A stretch of DNA of 64,000 nt, from contig NZ_SSMY01000002.1 in assembly GCF_004799495.1 (NCBI RefSeq), positions 124,001 to 188,000 of the forward strand, written 5' to 3'. Both the position numbers and the translations under genes were made by a program. A model generated the notes under the pieces. That model made no database searches. It worked only from the letters and a program-made list of their open reading frames with translations, and was not told the DNA's origin. Numbering within the stretch: the stretch's first letter is position 1; each line of letters opens with the position of its first letter. Positions 49,171-57,097 of this stretch are shown here, one piece after another. Origin of the DNA: Sphingomonas sp. Lineage in GTDB: Bacteria > Pseudomonadota > Alphaproteobacteria > Sphingomonadales > Sphingomonadaceae.

Positions 49171-49389
49171 TTAGCAGGCGTCCAGGTGTTTTAGTGCGTT
49201 AAGGACCTCACGGACCGGCACCGGATGTCGCAGTTCGGGCGGCTTGCGCAGCGTCGGCTGCGACCGCACGGCGAAAGCGTCCGAAGCCCAAGAGGCTAGT
49301 ATCGAGCGCTTCACTTCCGGCTCGAGTTGCGGGTGATGGACAAGATCATCGGGACCGCCAAGCGATCCGCAAAAGTGGACCGACATTCT
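49171..49389 (-). CDS. Small conserved-looking protein with a SWASDAFAV motif
   Basis: A 72-residue protein. LVHHPQLEPEVKRSILASWASDAFAV followed by a short Pro-rich segment and VPVREVLNALKHLD recalls a small alphaproteobacterial family (pattern 'L..P.L...EKRAILASWASDA.AV...PALR.PPG'), often found near heat-shock or stress genes; I know of no assigned function. ATG 49389 has GAGGT eight bases upstream; an earlier start at 49425 lacks a good site. It lies downstream of Hsp20 on the same strand beyond a hairpin. Confidence 0.6.
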   Translation of the reverse strand, partial: RMSVHFCGSLGGPDDLVHHPQLEPEVKRSILASWASDAFAVRSQPTLRKPPELRHPVPVREVLNALKHLDAC

Positions 49390-49462
49390 GAATACCTCGA
49401 CAGTTCGACATTCGCCCACCGGCACGCCCTTGGAGAGCGTGCCTTCTGAGCAAGTGAGAAAT

Positions 49463-49488
49463 CCGCCCGCCCGGTGAAAACTGGGCGG
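49463..49488 (-). terminator. Hairpin downstream of the Hsp20 gene
   Basis: CCGCCC and GGGCGG flank CAGTTTTCACC-type sequence, forming a GC-rich stem just past the Hsp20 stop codon. The T-run is weak, so it is a possible rather than certain terminator. Confidence 0.55.
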
Positions 49489-49497
49489 ACGAAGTCT

Positions 49498-49974
49498 TTA
49501 CGCCGCTTTATGCTTTGGCTGCGGCGCCTCGAGCCGGTCGTTGGCCGCCGGCGCGGCAGTCCCGATCTCGATCTTGCGCGGCTTCATCGCCTCGGGGATT
49601 TCCCGCTTGAGCGAAATGCGCAACAGGCCGCTGTCGAAGCTCGCATCCTGAACGACGATGAAATCGGCCAATTGGAAGCGCCGCTCGAACGCGCGCGTCG
49701 CAATCCCGCGATGAAGGTAGCGTCCGGCGTCGCCTTCCTCGGCACGGTCGCCCTTCACGGTCAGTTGATTGTTCTGCGCTACGATCTCGATCTCGTCGGG
49801 CCGGAATCCAGCGACCGCGAGCGTGATGCGGTACTGGTCCTCGCCCTGCTGCTCGATGTCGAACGGCGGGTAATTTTCGGTATCCGTACGGGCGCTGGTC
49901 TCGAGCAGATCGAACAAGCGATCGAAGCCCACGGTGGAGCGCCGGTACGGCGCAAAGTCGAAATTCGTCCTCAT
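49498..49974 (-). CDS. Small heat-shock protein Hsp20 (IbpA type)
   Basis: A 158-residue small heat-shock protein. It opens MRTNFDFAPYRRSTVGFDRLF, as in IbpA-like proteins, and YPPFDIEQQGEDQYRITLAVAGF leads into the alpha-crystallin domain (about 35-125), with GRYLHRGIATRAFERRFQLAD as the conserved central strand pair and GLLRISLKREIPE at its end. It holds unfolding proteins in an ATP-independent way. The ribosome binding site AAAGGAGG is excellent, but is folded into a ROSE-type hairpin (49977-50001), so translation should open on heating. Confidence 0.93.
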   Translation of the reverse strand: MRTNFDFAPYRRSTVGFDRLFDLLETSARTDTENYPPFDIEQQGEDQYRITLAVAGFRPDEIEIVAQNNQLTVKGDRAEEGDAGRYLHRGIATRAFERRFQLADFIVVQDASFDSGLLRISLKREIPEAMKPRKIEIGTAAPAANDRLEAPQPKHKAA

Positions 49975-50051
49975 ATCCAAATCCTCCTTTGAGCAATCTG
50001 GGCACAAGGAGCACCGGGAGAGAGCCGGTGCCCTCGGTCCTGCCGGACCGA
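49975..50051 (-). promoter_or_regulatory. ROSE-type RNA thermometer before Hsp20
   Basis: On the minus strand three hairpins precede the start codon: CGGTCC/GGACCG (50035-50050), CACCGG/CCGGTG (50012-50030), and the last one CCAGATTGCTC-AAAG-GAGGATTTGG (49977-50001). The last stem covers the ribosome binding site and shows the ROSE hallmark: TTGCT opposite AGGA with a G-G opposition and a bulged C. Confidence 0.82.
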
Positions 50052-50072
50052 AAATCGCGTCCGGCGACGGTC

Positions 50073-50100
50073 AGATATTTTTGCGCGCAAGGGGTTCAAG
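50073..50100 (-). promoter_or_regulatory. Possible heat-shock promoter for Hsp20
   Basis: On the minus strand CTTGAA (50095-50100) is followed by 17 bases and TATCT (50073-50077). CTTGAA is the usual -35 of RpoH promoters; the -10 is not a good RpoH match, so sigma class is uncertain. Confidence 0.4.
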
Positions 50101-50105
50101 GGGTG

Positions 50106-50345
50106 CTAGAAAAAAATTTTGCGGGCGCTCTGCGACTTCGCACACGGCTCTGACATGTCGCTTGTCAGAACGCGTCGCGCGCCCGCAAACGGCGGCAGTC
50201 GAGGCATATTCATGACCGCGGCAAAGCCGCGTCGCCGAACGATACGGTCGAGGACGAGTTCGATCGGCCGCCGGTCGGCGCGACGCTGGTCTTCGTCCAA
50301 CTCGGCGATTGCTCCCGCAATCTCCTCCTTAGCCTCAGGCGTCAT
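50106..50345 (-). CDS. Small hypothetical protein overlapping the lepA stop
   Basis: A 79-residue frame starting [20 protein letters not shown], predicted to form an acidic helix followed by a basic one ([11 protein letters not shown]). Its ATG at 50345 overlaps the end of lepA (stop at 50335-50337), which is typical of translationally coupled genes. Its 3' end comes five bases before the possible Hsp20 promoter. I do not recognise a family. It could be real or an accidental frame; the helix-forming first 45 residues argue for real. Confidence 0.42.
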   Translation of the reverse strand: MTPEAKEEIAGAIAELDEDQRRADRRPIELVLDRIVRRRGFAAVMNMPRLPPFAGARRVLTSDMSEPCAKSQSARKIFF

Positions 50346-52131
50346 CCCCCATCCGCAACGCCGCAATGAACGCCTCCTGCGGGATGCTCACGCTCCCGTA
50401 TTCGCGCATCTTCGCCTTGCCCTTCTTCTGCTTGTCGAGCAGCTTGCGCTTGCGCGTCGCGTCGCCGCCGTAGCATTTCGCGGTCACATCCTTGCGCATC
50501 GCGCTGATCGTCTCGCGGGCGATCACCTTGCCGCCGATCGCCGCCTGGATCGGGATCTTGAACAGGTGGCGCGGGATCAGTTGCTTGAGCCGCTCGACCA
50601 TGCCGCGCCCGCGCGTTTCGGCCGAGCCGCGGTGCACGATCATGCTCAGCGCGTCGACCGGCTCTTCGTTGACCAGGATGCCCATCTTGACCAGGTCGCC
50701 GTCGCGATAGCCGATCTGATGATAGTCGAAGCTCGCATAACCCTTCGACAGCGATTTCAGCCGGTCGTAGAAATCGAACACCACTTCGTTGAGCGGCAGC
50801 TCGTAGGTCGCCTGCGCGCGGCCGCCGACATAGGTCAAATTCTTCTGGATCCCGCGCCGGTCCTGGCACAGCTTGAGGATCGAGCCGAGATATTCATCGG
50901 GGACGTAGATCGTCGCCTCGATCCACGGCTCGGCGATGCTCTCGATCTTGTTGGGCTCGGGCATGTCGGCGGGGTTGTGCAGCTCGATATGCCCGCCGCC
51001 GTGGGTCAGCTCGATCTGATACACCACCGACGGCGCGGTGGTGATCAGGTCGAGATCGTATTCGCGCGTGAGGCGTTCCTGGATGATCTCCAGATGCAGC
51101 AGCCCGAGGAACCCGCAGCGGAAGCCGAAGCCGAGCGCCGCGCTGGTCTCCATCTCGAAGCTGAAGCTCGCGTCGTTGAGGCGCAGCTTGGAGATGCTCT
51201 CACGAAGCTTCTCGAAGTCGTTGGCATCGACCGGGAACAGCCCGCAGAACACCACCGGCTGAACTTCCTTGAACCCGGGGAGCGCGGCGGTCGCCGGGCG
51301 CTTCGCGTCGGTCAGCGTATCGCCCACGCGCGCCTGCGCCACGTCCTTGATCTGCGCGGTGATGAAGCCGATCTCGCCCGGCGCCAGCTCGGTCAGCTGC
51401 TCGATCTTGGGGCGGAAACAGCCGACGCGGTCGACCAGATGCTGCGTCCCCGCCTGCATGAAGGTGACCAGCTGGCCCTTTTTGAGCACGCCGTCGATCA
51501 CGCGCACGAGGATGACGACGCCGAGATACGGGTCGTACCAGCTGTCGACCAGCATTGCCTTGAGCGGCGCGGTCGCGTCACCCTTCGGCGCCGGAATGCG
51601 CTCGACCACCGCGTCGAGGATTTCGTCGATACCGATCCCCGACTTGGCGCTCGACAGGATCGCGTTCGACGCGTCGAGCCCGATCACTTCCTCAATTTCC
51701 GCGCGGACTTTCTCCGGCTCGGCGGCGGGCAGGTCGATCTTGTTGATCACGGGCACGATCTCATGGTCGTGCTCGATCGACTGGTAGACGTTGGCGAGCG
51801 TCTGCGCCTCGACCCCCTGCGCCGCATCGACCACGAGCAGCGCGCCTTCGCACGCCGCCAGGCTGCGCGACACTTCGTAGGCGAAGTCGACGTGGCCCGG
51901 CGTGTCCATCAGGTTGAGCTCATAGCCCTTCCATTCGAGGCGCACGGTCTGCGCCTTGATCGTGATCCCGCGCTCTTTCTCGATGTCCATATTGTCGAGC
52001 ACCTGCGCCGACATCTCGCGCTCGGACAGCCCGCCGGTGCGCTGGATCAGCCGGTCGGCGAGCGTCGACTTGCCGTGATCGATATGCGCGATGATCGAGA
52101 AATTGCGGATTTTGTCGAGTGGGGTGGTCAT
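50335..52131 (-). CDS. lepA: Elongation factor 4 (LepA)
   Basis: A 598-residue translational GTPase. G1 is AHIDHGKST (residues 16-24), followed by [12 protein letters not shown] (switch I), DTPGH (G3) and NKID (G4). The EF-4-specific C-terminal domain is present, ending [15 protein letters not shown]. It lacks an EF-G domain IV, as expected. LepA moves stalled ribosomes back one step or aids 30S assembly under stress. Full length and intact. The start ATG 52131 follows a purine-poor stretch, but matches family starts ([12 protein letters not shown]). Confidence 0.97.
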   Translation of the reverse strand: MTTPLDKIRNFSIIAHIDHGKSTLADRLIQRTGGLSEREMSAQVLDNMDIEKERGITIKAQTVRLEWKGYELNLMDTPGHVDFAYEVSRSLAACEGALLVVDAAQGVEAQTLANVYQSIEHDHEIVPVINKIDLPAAEPEKVRAEIEEVIGLDASNAILSSAKSGIGIDEILDAVVERIPAPKGDATAPLKAMLVDSWYDPYLGVVILVRVIDGVLKKGQLVTFMQAGTQHLVDRVGCFRPKIEQLTELAPGEIGFITAQIKDVAQARVGDTLTDAKRPATAALPGFKEVQPVVFCGLFPVDANDFEKLRESISKLRLNDASFSFEMETSAALGFGFRCGFLGLLHLEIIQERLTREYDLDLITTAPSVVYQIELTHGGGHIELHNPADMPEPNKIESIAEPWIEATIYVPDEYLGSILKLCQDRRGIQKNLTYVGGRAQATYELPLNEVVFDFYDRLKSLSKGYASFDYHQIGYRDGDLVKMGILVNEEPVDALSMIVHRGSAETRGRGMVERLKQLIPRHLFKIPIQAAIGGKVIARETISAMRKDVTAKCYGGDATRKRKLLDKQKKGKAKMREYGSVSIPQEAFIAALRMGDDA

Positions 52132-52174
52132 TGTGCGCGCGCGGATAGCAGGCGCCACGCCAAACGCAAAAGGG

Positions 52175-52708
52175 TCAGCTTCCGCCCATCGCCTTCTCGG
52201 TCCCCAGGATCGCCTTCAGCGCCCCCAAGTATCGCGCCTCGCCCGCCCCGCTCACCATCGCCCAGCGCACGCCGCGGCGTTCAAGCACTTCTTTCGACAG
52301 GTCGAAGAACTTCTGGCGGCGTTCGGTCGAACCGAACATCCGCGTGCCGTCCTCGACCCAGGGCAAGTCGATGTCGAACAGCAGGTAGAGGTCGGCGGTC
52401 CCGGTCCAGCTGTCGAACCATGGATCGTGCTTGCCGTAGAGCATTTCCGCCCAGACCTGCGTCATCAGCGGGTCGGTGTCGAGGATCACCGGCGTGCGCC
52501 CGCTGGCGATCGCCGAGCGCGTCTGGGCATCGTGCGCCTGCGCGATCGCGACCAGGTCGGCCATCGTCCAGCCCGTCCCGAACGCCTCGGTATAGGTGCG
52601 CCCGTATTCGACCACGCATGCCGACCCGAAATGCCGCGCGAGTTCGGGCGCCATCGTCGACTTGCCCGTGCTCTCGGGCCCGTGCAGGCAGATCGAGCGG
52701 AGTTTCAT
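52175..52708 (-). CDS. NadR-like P-loop kinase (nicotinamide riboside salvage)
   Basis: A 177-residue protein resembling the kinase half of NadR. It opens [17 protein letters not shown] with Walker A at residues 9-17, then [30 protein letters not shown] and [16 protein letters not shown], all typical of ribosylnicotinamide kinases. It should phosphorylate nicotinamide riboside to NMN in the cytoplasm. The pnuC transporter gene lies eight bases upstream on the same strand, supporting this. ATG 52708 is the only start that matches; the frame extends upstream through pnuC without meaning. Confidence 0.85.
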   Translation of the reverse strand: MKLRSICLHGPESTGKSTMAPELARHFGSACVVEYGRTYTEAFGTGWTMADLVAIAQAHDAQTRSAIASGRTPVILDTDPLMTQVWAEMLYGKHDPWFDSWTGTADLYLLFDIDLPWVEDGTRMFGSTERRQKFFDLSKEVLERRGVRWAMVSGAGEARYLGALKAILGTEKAMGGS

Positions 52709-52716
52709 AACCCAGA

Positions 52717-53310
52717 TTAATGCCGCGCCGCCTGCCAGCGCGCCAGTCCCCAAATCGCGAGCCCGAGCAGGACCACGTAGAGCGCCGTCGTGATCCACAA
52801 CGCCTTTGCCGCATAAAGCCCGATCGACAGCACATTGGCGACGATCCACAGCCACCAATTCTCCAGTTTCCGGACCGACATCAGGATTTGTGCCGCGACG
52901 CTGGTCATCGCGACGCTCGCATCCCACCATGGGAACGACGCGTCGGTGAAGCGATGCATCAGCCAACCCCACAGCGCGATCGCGACAAGGATACCGGCGC
53001 CCCCCGCGAACCGCGTGGCCACGGTTAGTCGTTCGACCACCACCTCGCCGGCCTGGGCCTGCGACCGGCGCCACTGGTGCAATCCGTAGAGCTGCACCAC
53101 GAGGAAGAAGACCTGCAACAGCATGTCGCTGTAGAGCTTGGCGTGGAAGAACACCCAGCCGTAGATCGCCACCCCGACGATCCCGAACGCATAGTTCCAG
53201 ATGCTGCGCCGCGCGACCAGCCAGACGTTGATCAGCACCAGCAGCGCCGCGACGCCCTCGAGCGGCGACATCTCGCTCAGGAATTCGCGCACGATGCCGA
53301 GCGACGTCAT
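52717..53310 (-). CDS. pnuC: Nicotinamide riboside transporter PnuC
   Basis: A 197-residue integral membrane protein with about seven helices. LVLINVWLVARRSIWNYAFGIVGVAIYGWVFF and the QLYGLHQW motif (about residues 73-80) are PnuC hallmarks, followed by WWLWIVANVLSIGLYAAKALW. PnuC proteins move nicotinamide riboside by facilitated diffusion and rely on intracellular phosphorylation for trapping, which the next gene (NadR-like kinase) provides. No riboswitch for NAD is evident in the 117 bases before the divergent CsgG-like gene. Confidence 0.93.
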   Translation of the reverse strand: MTSLGIVREFLSEMSPLEGVAALLVLINVWLVARRSIWNYAFGIVGVAIYGWVFFHAKLYSDMLLQVFFLVVQLYGLHQWRRSQAQAGEVVVERLTVATRFAGGAGILVAIALWGWLMHRFTDASFPWWDASVAMTSVAAQILMSVRKLENWWLWIVANVLSIGLYAAKALWITTALYVVLLGLAIWGLARWQAARH

Positions 53311-53427
53311 GGACCGGTCGTAGCAAGGTCGGCGGGCCGGGGTCGAGAGCCATGACGCAAATCGCCTATAATGGGCCTCCCCACCGCTGATAAATGCGCT
53401 GCACCAGAGGGAAAAAGGGAGGTCTGC

Positions 53428-54159
53428 ATGCGGAAGGTGATGATGGTGGTGGCGGCGGCGGCGTTCGTGCTCGCGACGCCGGCGATGGCGGGCGGCGACC
53501 AGTCGTCGGGGCGCAAGGCGCAGGAACGCGGCATGGCCGAAATGCCGCATTGCGCGCGGCCGATCGGGACGATCGCAATCGTCGAGCCCGACAAGCAATG
53601 GTGGGTCAACTACAACCTCGGCAGCCCCGAAGCGGTGCTCAAGGTGTTCGTCCAGCAATCGGGCTGCTTCACGCTCGTCAACCGCGGCCGGTCGATGCAG
53701 AGCCGCGCGATGGAGCGTGCGATGGCCGACAGCGGCGAGATGCAGCGCGGATCGAACATGGGCAAGGGCCAGGTCCGCGCGGCGGACTTCTTCCTCGAGC
53801 CCGACATCGTGTCGTCGAACGACAATTCGGGCGGCAACAATATCGGCGGTGCGGTGGGCAGTCTGCTCGGCCGGCGCGGCGGCGTGTTCGGCGCGATCGC
53901 CGGCGGCATCAACATCAAGAAGGGCGAGGCCAACGTCACGCTCTCCGTCGTCAACTCGCGCACGACCGAGGAATCGGTGGTCGAGGGCTATTACCGCAAG
54001 ACCGATGTCGGGTTCAGCGCCGCGACCAGCGCGAGCTGGTGGAGCGGCTTCTCGTCGGTCGGCGGCGGCGGGTACCAGAACACGCAGATCGGCCAGGTCA
54101 TCGTGCTCGCCTATCTCGACGCTTACTCCAAGCTGGTGCGGCAGCTCGGCGGCGCTTAG
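53428..54159 (+). CDS. CsgG/HfaB-like secreted protein
   Basis: A 243-residue exported protein. A signal peptide (VMMVVAAAAFVLATPAMAGG, about 4-23) is followed by a CsgG-type domain: KVFVQQSGCFTLVNRG, RAADFFLEPDIVSS, NVTLSVVNSRTTEESVVEG, and VIVLAYLDAYSKLVRQL at the C-terminus. CsgG forms the outer-membrane pore for curli, and HfaB helps holdfast anchoring. Unlike CsgG, this protein has no lipobox Cys after the signal peptide. No curli subunit, CsgE or CsgF gene is nearby. A glycine-rich insert GGNNIGGAVGSLLGRRGGVFG (split) in the middle is unusual. AAAAAGGGAGG precedes the ATG. Confidence 0.78.
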   Translation: MRKVMMVVAAAAFVLATPAMAGGDQSSGRKAQERGMAEMPHCARPIGTIAIVEPDKQWWVNYNLGSPEAVLKVFVQQSGCFTLVNRGRSMQSRAMERAMADSGEMQRGSNMGKGQVRAADFFLEPDIVSSNDNSGGNNIGGAVGSLLGRRGGVFGAIAGGINIKKGEANVTLSVVNSRTTEESVVEGYYRKTDVGFSAATSASWWSGFSSVGGGGYQNTQIGQVIVLAYLDAYSKLVRQLGGA

Positions 54160-54219
54160 CGTCCGCTTGCCTTGGCGTGACGTGGCGCTAGGCTCCCCGG
54201 CCAAACGGCAGGAGGGGCC

Positions 54220-55521
54220 ATGCGCCACGTCGCTATCATCGGGTCGGGACCGGCGGGCTATTACACCGCCGAAGCGTGCCAGAAACAGTTTGGTGACGCC
54301 GTGCGGGTGGACATCATCGACCGCCTGCCCGTGCCCTACGGCCTGATCCGCACCGGGGTCGCGCCCGATCACCAGTCGATCAAGGGTGTCAGTCGCCGCT
54401 ACGAGGCGACCGCGCTGTCGGACAATGTGCGCTTCGTCGGCAACGTGACGGTCGGCAAGGACGTGAGCATCCCCGAGCTGCTCGATCTGTACGACGCGGT
54501 GGTGATGGCGACCGGCGCGCCCAATGACCGCCCACTCGGCATCCCCGGCGACGATCTGCCCGGCGTGATCGGCTCGGCGGCGTTCGTCGGTTGGTATAAC
54601 GGCCATCCCGATTTCGCCGATCTCGCGCCCGTCCTGGCCGGACCCGGAGCGGTCGTCGTCGGCGCGGGCAACGTCGCGCTCGACGTCGCGCGGATCCTGG
54701 CGAAGACGCCGACCGAGTTCGAAGGTTCGGATATTGTCGGCCATGCGCTCAATGCGCTTGGGCGACATGGCATCGGTACCATCAGAATATTGGCCCGGCG
54801 CGGCCCTCATCAAATTGCGATGACTCCAAAAGAGCTGGGCGAACTCGGTCACCTTGCGCGCGGCTTTCCGATCGTTGAACCGGAGCATCTGCCGCCGGAG
54901 GCGGAAGACGCTCTGCTCGAACCCGGGCTGCGTAAGTCCGTATCTCATCTTCGTAGCTTCGCCGAACATCGCGAGGAGCCCGGCAAGACGCTCAGGATCA
55001 AGTTCGATTTCTTCGCCATGCCGGTGGCGATCGAAGGCGACGGCAAGGTCGAGCGCGTCATCGTCGAGCGCACCGCGCTGACCCCCGACGGCGGCGCGCG
55101 GGGCACTGGCGAGACCTACGCGATCCCGGCGGCCTTGGTCGTCAGCTGCATCGGCTACCGCACCCCGCCGATCGAGGGCGTGCCGTACGACGCGAAGCTC
55201 GGCCGCTTCGCCAACGATGAAGGAAGGATCGGCCCCGGCCTTTACGCGGTCGGCTGGGCGCGGCGCGGGCCGACCGGCACGATCGGCACCAACCGCCCCG
55301 ACGGCTTCCTGATCGCCGAGCATATCGCCGCCGATACTGCCGACGGCAGTGGCAAAGCGGGCCGCCCCGGGCTCGATGCGCTGCTCGGCGAACGCGGCAC
55401 CGACGTCGTTACCTTCCGCGACTGGCAGAAGATCGAGGCCGCCGAAATCGCCGCTGCGCGCGCGGGATCACCACGCGAAAAGTTCACCTCGATCGACGCG
55501 ATGTTGGCGGCGCGACGCTAG
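54220..55521 (+). CDS. Ferredoxin-NADP+ reductase, adrenodoxin reductase/FprA type
   Basis: A 433-residue FAD enzyme. GSGPAGYYTAEAC (residues 8-20) is the FAD-binding Rossmann motif, RLPVPYGLIRTGVAPDHQ follows, and VVVGAGNVALDVARIL near residue 145 is the NADPH site. The C-terminal YAVGWARRGPTGTIGTNRPD is typical of the adrenodoxin reductase family. Such enzymes pass electrons from NADPH to a 2Fe-2S ferredoxin. The P450 operon at 15683-17290 has a suitable ferredoxin but no reductase, so this gene is a candidate partner. tRNA-Pro follows after 83 bases. Confidence 0.9.
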   Translation: MRHVAIIGSGPAGYYTAEACQKQFGDAVRVDIIDRLPVPYGLIRTGVAPDHQSIKGVSRRYEATALSDNVRFVGNVTVGKDVSIPELLDLYDAVVMATGAPNDRPLGIPGDDLPGVIGSAAFVGWYNGHPDFADLAPVLAGPGAVVVGAGNVALDVARILAKTPTEFEGSDIVGHALNALGRHGIGTIRILARRGPHQIAMTPKELGELGHLARGFPIVEPEHLPPEAEDALLEPGLRKSVSHLRSFAEHREEPGKTLRIKFDFFAMPVAIEGDGKVERVIVERTALTPDGGARGTGETYAIPAALVVSCIGYRTPPIEGVPYDAKLGRFANDEGRIGPGLYAVGWARRGPTGTIGTNRPDGFLIAEHIAADTADGSGKAGRPGLDALLGERGTDVVTFRDWQKIEAAEIAAARAGSPREKFTSIDAMLAARR

Positions 55522-55604
55522 GCTTGCACCGACTCGGCGTGCTGGCTATAGGCGCGCCTCCAAGCAGCGGCCGGCCGCGAAATTTCGCCCGTCCGTCACT
55601 CCGT

Positions 55605-55681
55605 CGGGGAGTAGCTCAGCCTGGTAGAGCACTGCCTTCGGGAGGCAGGGGCCGGAGGTTCGAATCCTCTCTTCCCGACCA
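55605..55681 (+). tRNA. trnP: tRNA-Pro (anticodon CGG)
   Basis: A 77-base cloverleaf ending in an encoded CCA. The anticodon stem CTGCC/GGCAG encloses TTCGGGA, giving anticodon CGG for CCG codons. The T-arm GAGG-TTCGAAT-CCTC is standard, and the acceptor CGGGGAG/CTTCCCG has one G-T pair. The discriminator base is A. Confidence 0.95.
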
Positions 55682-55728
55682 GTTTTTCGGATGACGCGAA
55701 CGTCCGGGGGACGTTCGCCCGAAAAACT
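55681..55728. repeat. Nested palindrome at the 3' end of tRNA-Pro
   Basis: AGTTTTTCGG (55681-55690) pairs with CCGAAAAACT (55719-55728), and inside it CGAACGTCC (55697-55705) pairs with GGACGTTCG (55709-55717). The final A of the tRNA CCA is its first base. The rest of the gap to 55882 shows no gene. Confidence 0.7.
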
Positions 55729-55882
55729 CCCGAGCGGCAGCGAGGGCGACCATAATCAAAGAAAAGAATCCAAAGTCAGCGGGTTAGCGGACTCATAGCG
55801 ATTCCAAGGGTTTAGATGGACGGATTCACCATATCATGGTAAATGAATCGTTGCGCGACGGTCGCGCAGCGTGCGGGGGTGG

Positions 55883-57019
55883 ATGGTCCAAGCGTGGTTC
55901 CTGGTGGCGCTCGCCGCGAGTTTGGCGGGCTATGCGACGTACCTCGCAGGGCTGCGCCGCAACCTAGTCGAGCCCAATCGCGCGTCGTGGCTGATCTGGT
56001 CCGCGGCGACCGCGGTCGAGGCGTTCACCTATGCCGCGGTCAATCCCGACGGCCCGCAACGCTGGATCTTCCTGTTCGCGATGGTCGCGTGCGCCGCGAT
56101 CACGATCGCGCTGTGGCGGCGCTCGGCGTGGAGCCTGCCGACCCGGACCGAGGCATTTTGCATCGGCGCGAGTCTCTCCGCGCTCGCGATCTGGGCGATG
56201 TTTCGCGACGCTTTCTGGGCGCACATGCTGGTGGTCGCCGCCGTCCCCGTCAGCTTCTGGCCGACCTGGGCGAGTGTTGCGGCCGACCGCAACCGCGAGC
56301 GCTCCCCCGCCTGGGGGCTATGGACCGTTGGTGATCTCGCTACGTTGCTCGTCGCGACGCGCACGCCGGGAAGCCCGGTCGGCGAGTACGCCTATATCCT
56401 CGTCGAACTGGTGTGCCACGCCAGCGTGTGGTTCCTCGTCGGGCTGGCGACGATCAACCCGTTGCGCTCGATCGGCTATCGTAACGGGCGTTTCTTCGTG
56501 CTGGACGCGCTGCGCACCCCCGCCAATCTGTTCAAGGTCGGCGAGAGCCATCTCGGCAAGGCGGTGTTCGCCGCCCAGCCCTTCATCGAGGGCGATCGCC
56601 TGATCGAATTCACCGGCCGCCGCTTCCGCGCCGCGCGCGTGCCCAGCCTGACGCGCGGGCAATCGGACCGCTTCGTCCAGGTCACGCCCGAACATTATAT
56701 GGGGCCGTCGGGGCGGATCGACGATCTAGTCAACCATAGCTGCGCGCCCAATGCGGGGCTGCGCTTCACCGACAGCGGCGTCTATCTGGTCGCAATTCGT
56801 AACATCGCGGCGGGCGAGGAAGTGACGTGGGACTATTCGACCACGCTCGCCGAATCGAACTGGCACATGATCTGCCAGTGCCGCAGCCCCGACTGCCGCC
56901 GCGTGATCGGCAATTTCGCGACGCTGACGCCTGAGCGTCAGGAATGGTTCAGGTCGAGGAACCTAGTGGCACCCTATCTACGGCGAAAGGATAGTTTGAG
57001 CCGCGACCGCGCGGCGTAA
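55883..57019 (+). CDS. Seven-helix membrane protein fused to a SET domain
   Basis: A 378-residue protein. About seven hydrophobic helices occupy residues 2-191, the second following EPNRASWLIW, which is reminiscent of PQ-loop-type proteins. A SET domain follows (about 215-325): a SxxGKAVFAAQPFIEGDRLIEF-like start, NHSCAPN (283-289), IAAGEEVTWDYSTT (about 307-320), then a post-SET-like Cys group CQCRSPDC (about 330-337). SET enzymes methylate lysine or other substrates using SAM. A membrane-bound SET protein in a bacterium is unusual. The start ATG 55883 has GGGGGTGG directly upstream. Confidence 0.82.
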   Translation: MVQAWFLVALAASLAGYATYLAGLRRNLVEPNRASWLIWSAATAVEAFTYAAVNPDGPQRWIFLFAMVACAAITIALWRRSAWSLPTRTEAFCIGASLSALAIWAMFRDAFWAHMLVVAAVPVSFWPTWASVAADRNRERSPAWGLWTVGDLATLLVATRTPGSPVGEYAYILVELVCHASVWFLVGLATINPLRSIGYRNGRFFVLDALRTPANLFKVGESHLGKAVFAAQPFIEGDRLIEFTGRRFRAARVPSLTRGQSDRFVQVTPEHYMGPSGRIDDLVNHSCAPNAGLRFTDSGVYLVAIRNIAAGEEVTWDYSTTLAESNWHMICQCRSPDCRRVIGNFATLTPERQEWFRSRNLVAPYLRRKDSLSRDRAA

Positions 57020-57097
57020 TATTTTCGCGGAACGGTGCGGGTCGCCACCATTTACGCCGTCACTCAACCGAAGCTAATATTGGTCCGGGGGGACTCA

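Noticed and set aside
52709..55323. Long minus-strand frame that ends in PnuC
   Set aside because: Only the last 197 residues are PnuC; the rest is antisense to the CsgG-like and ferredoxin reductase genes.
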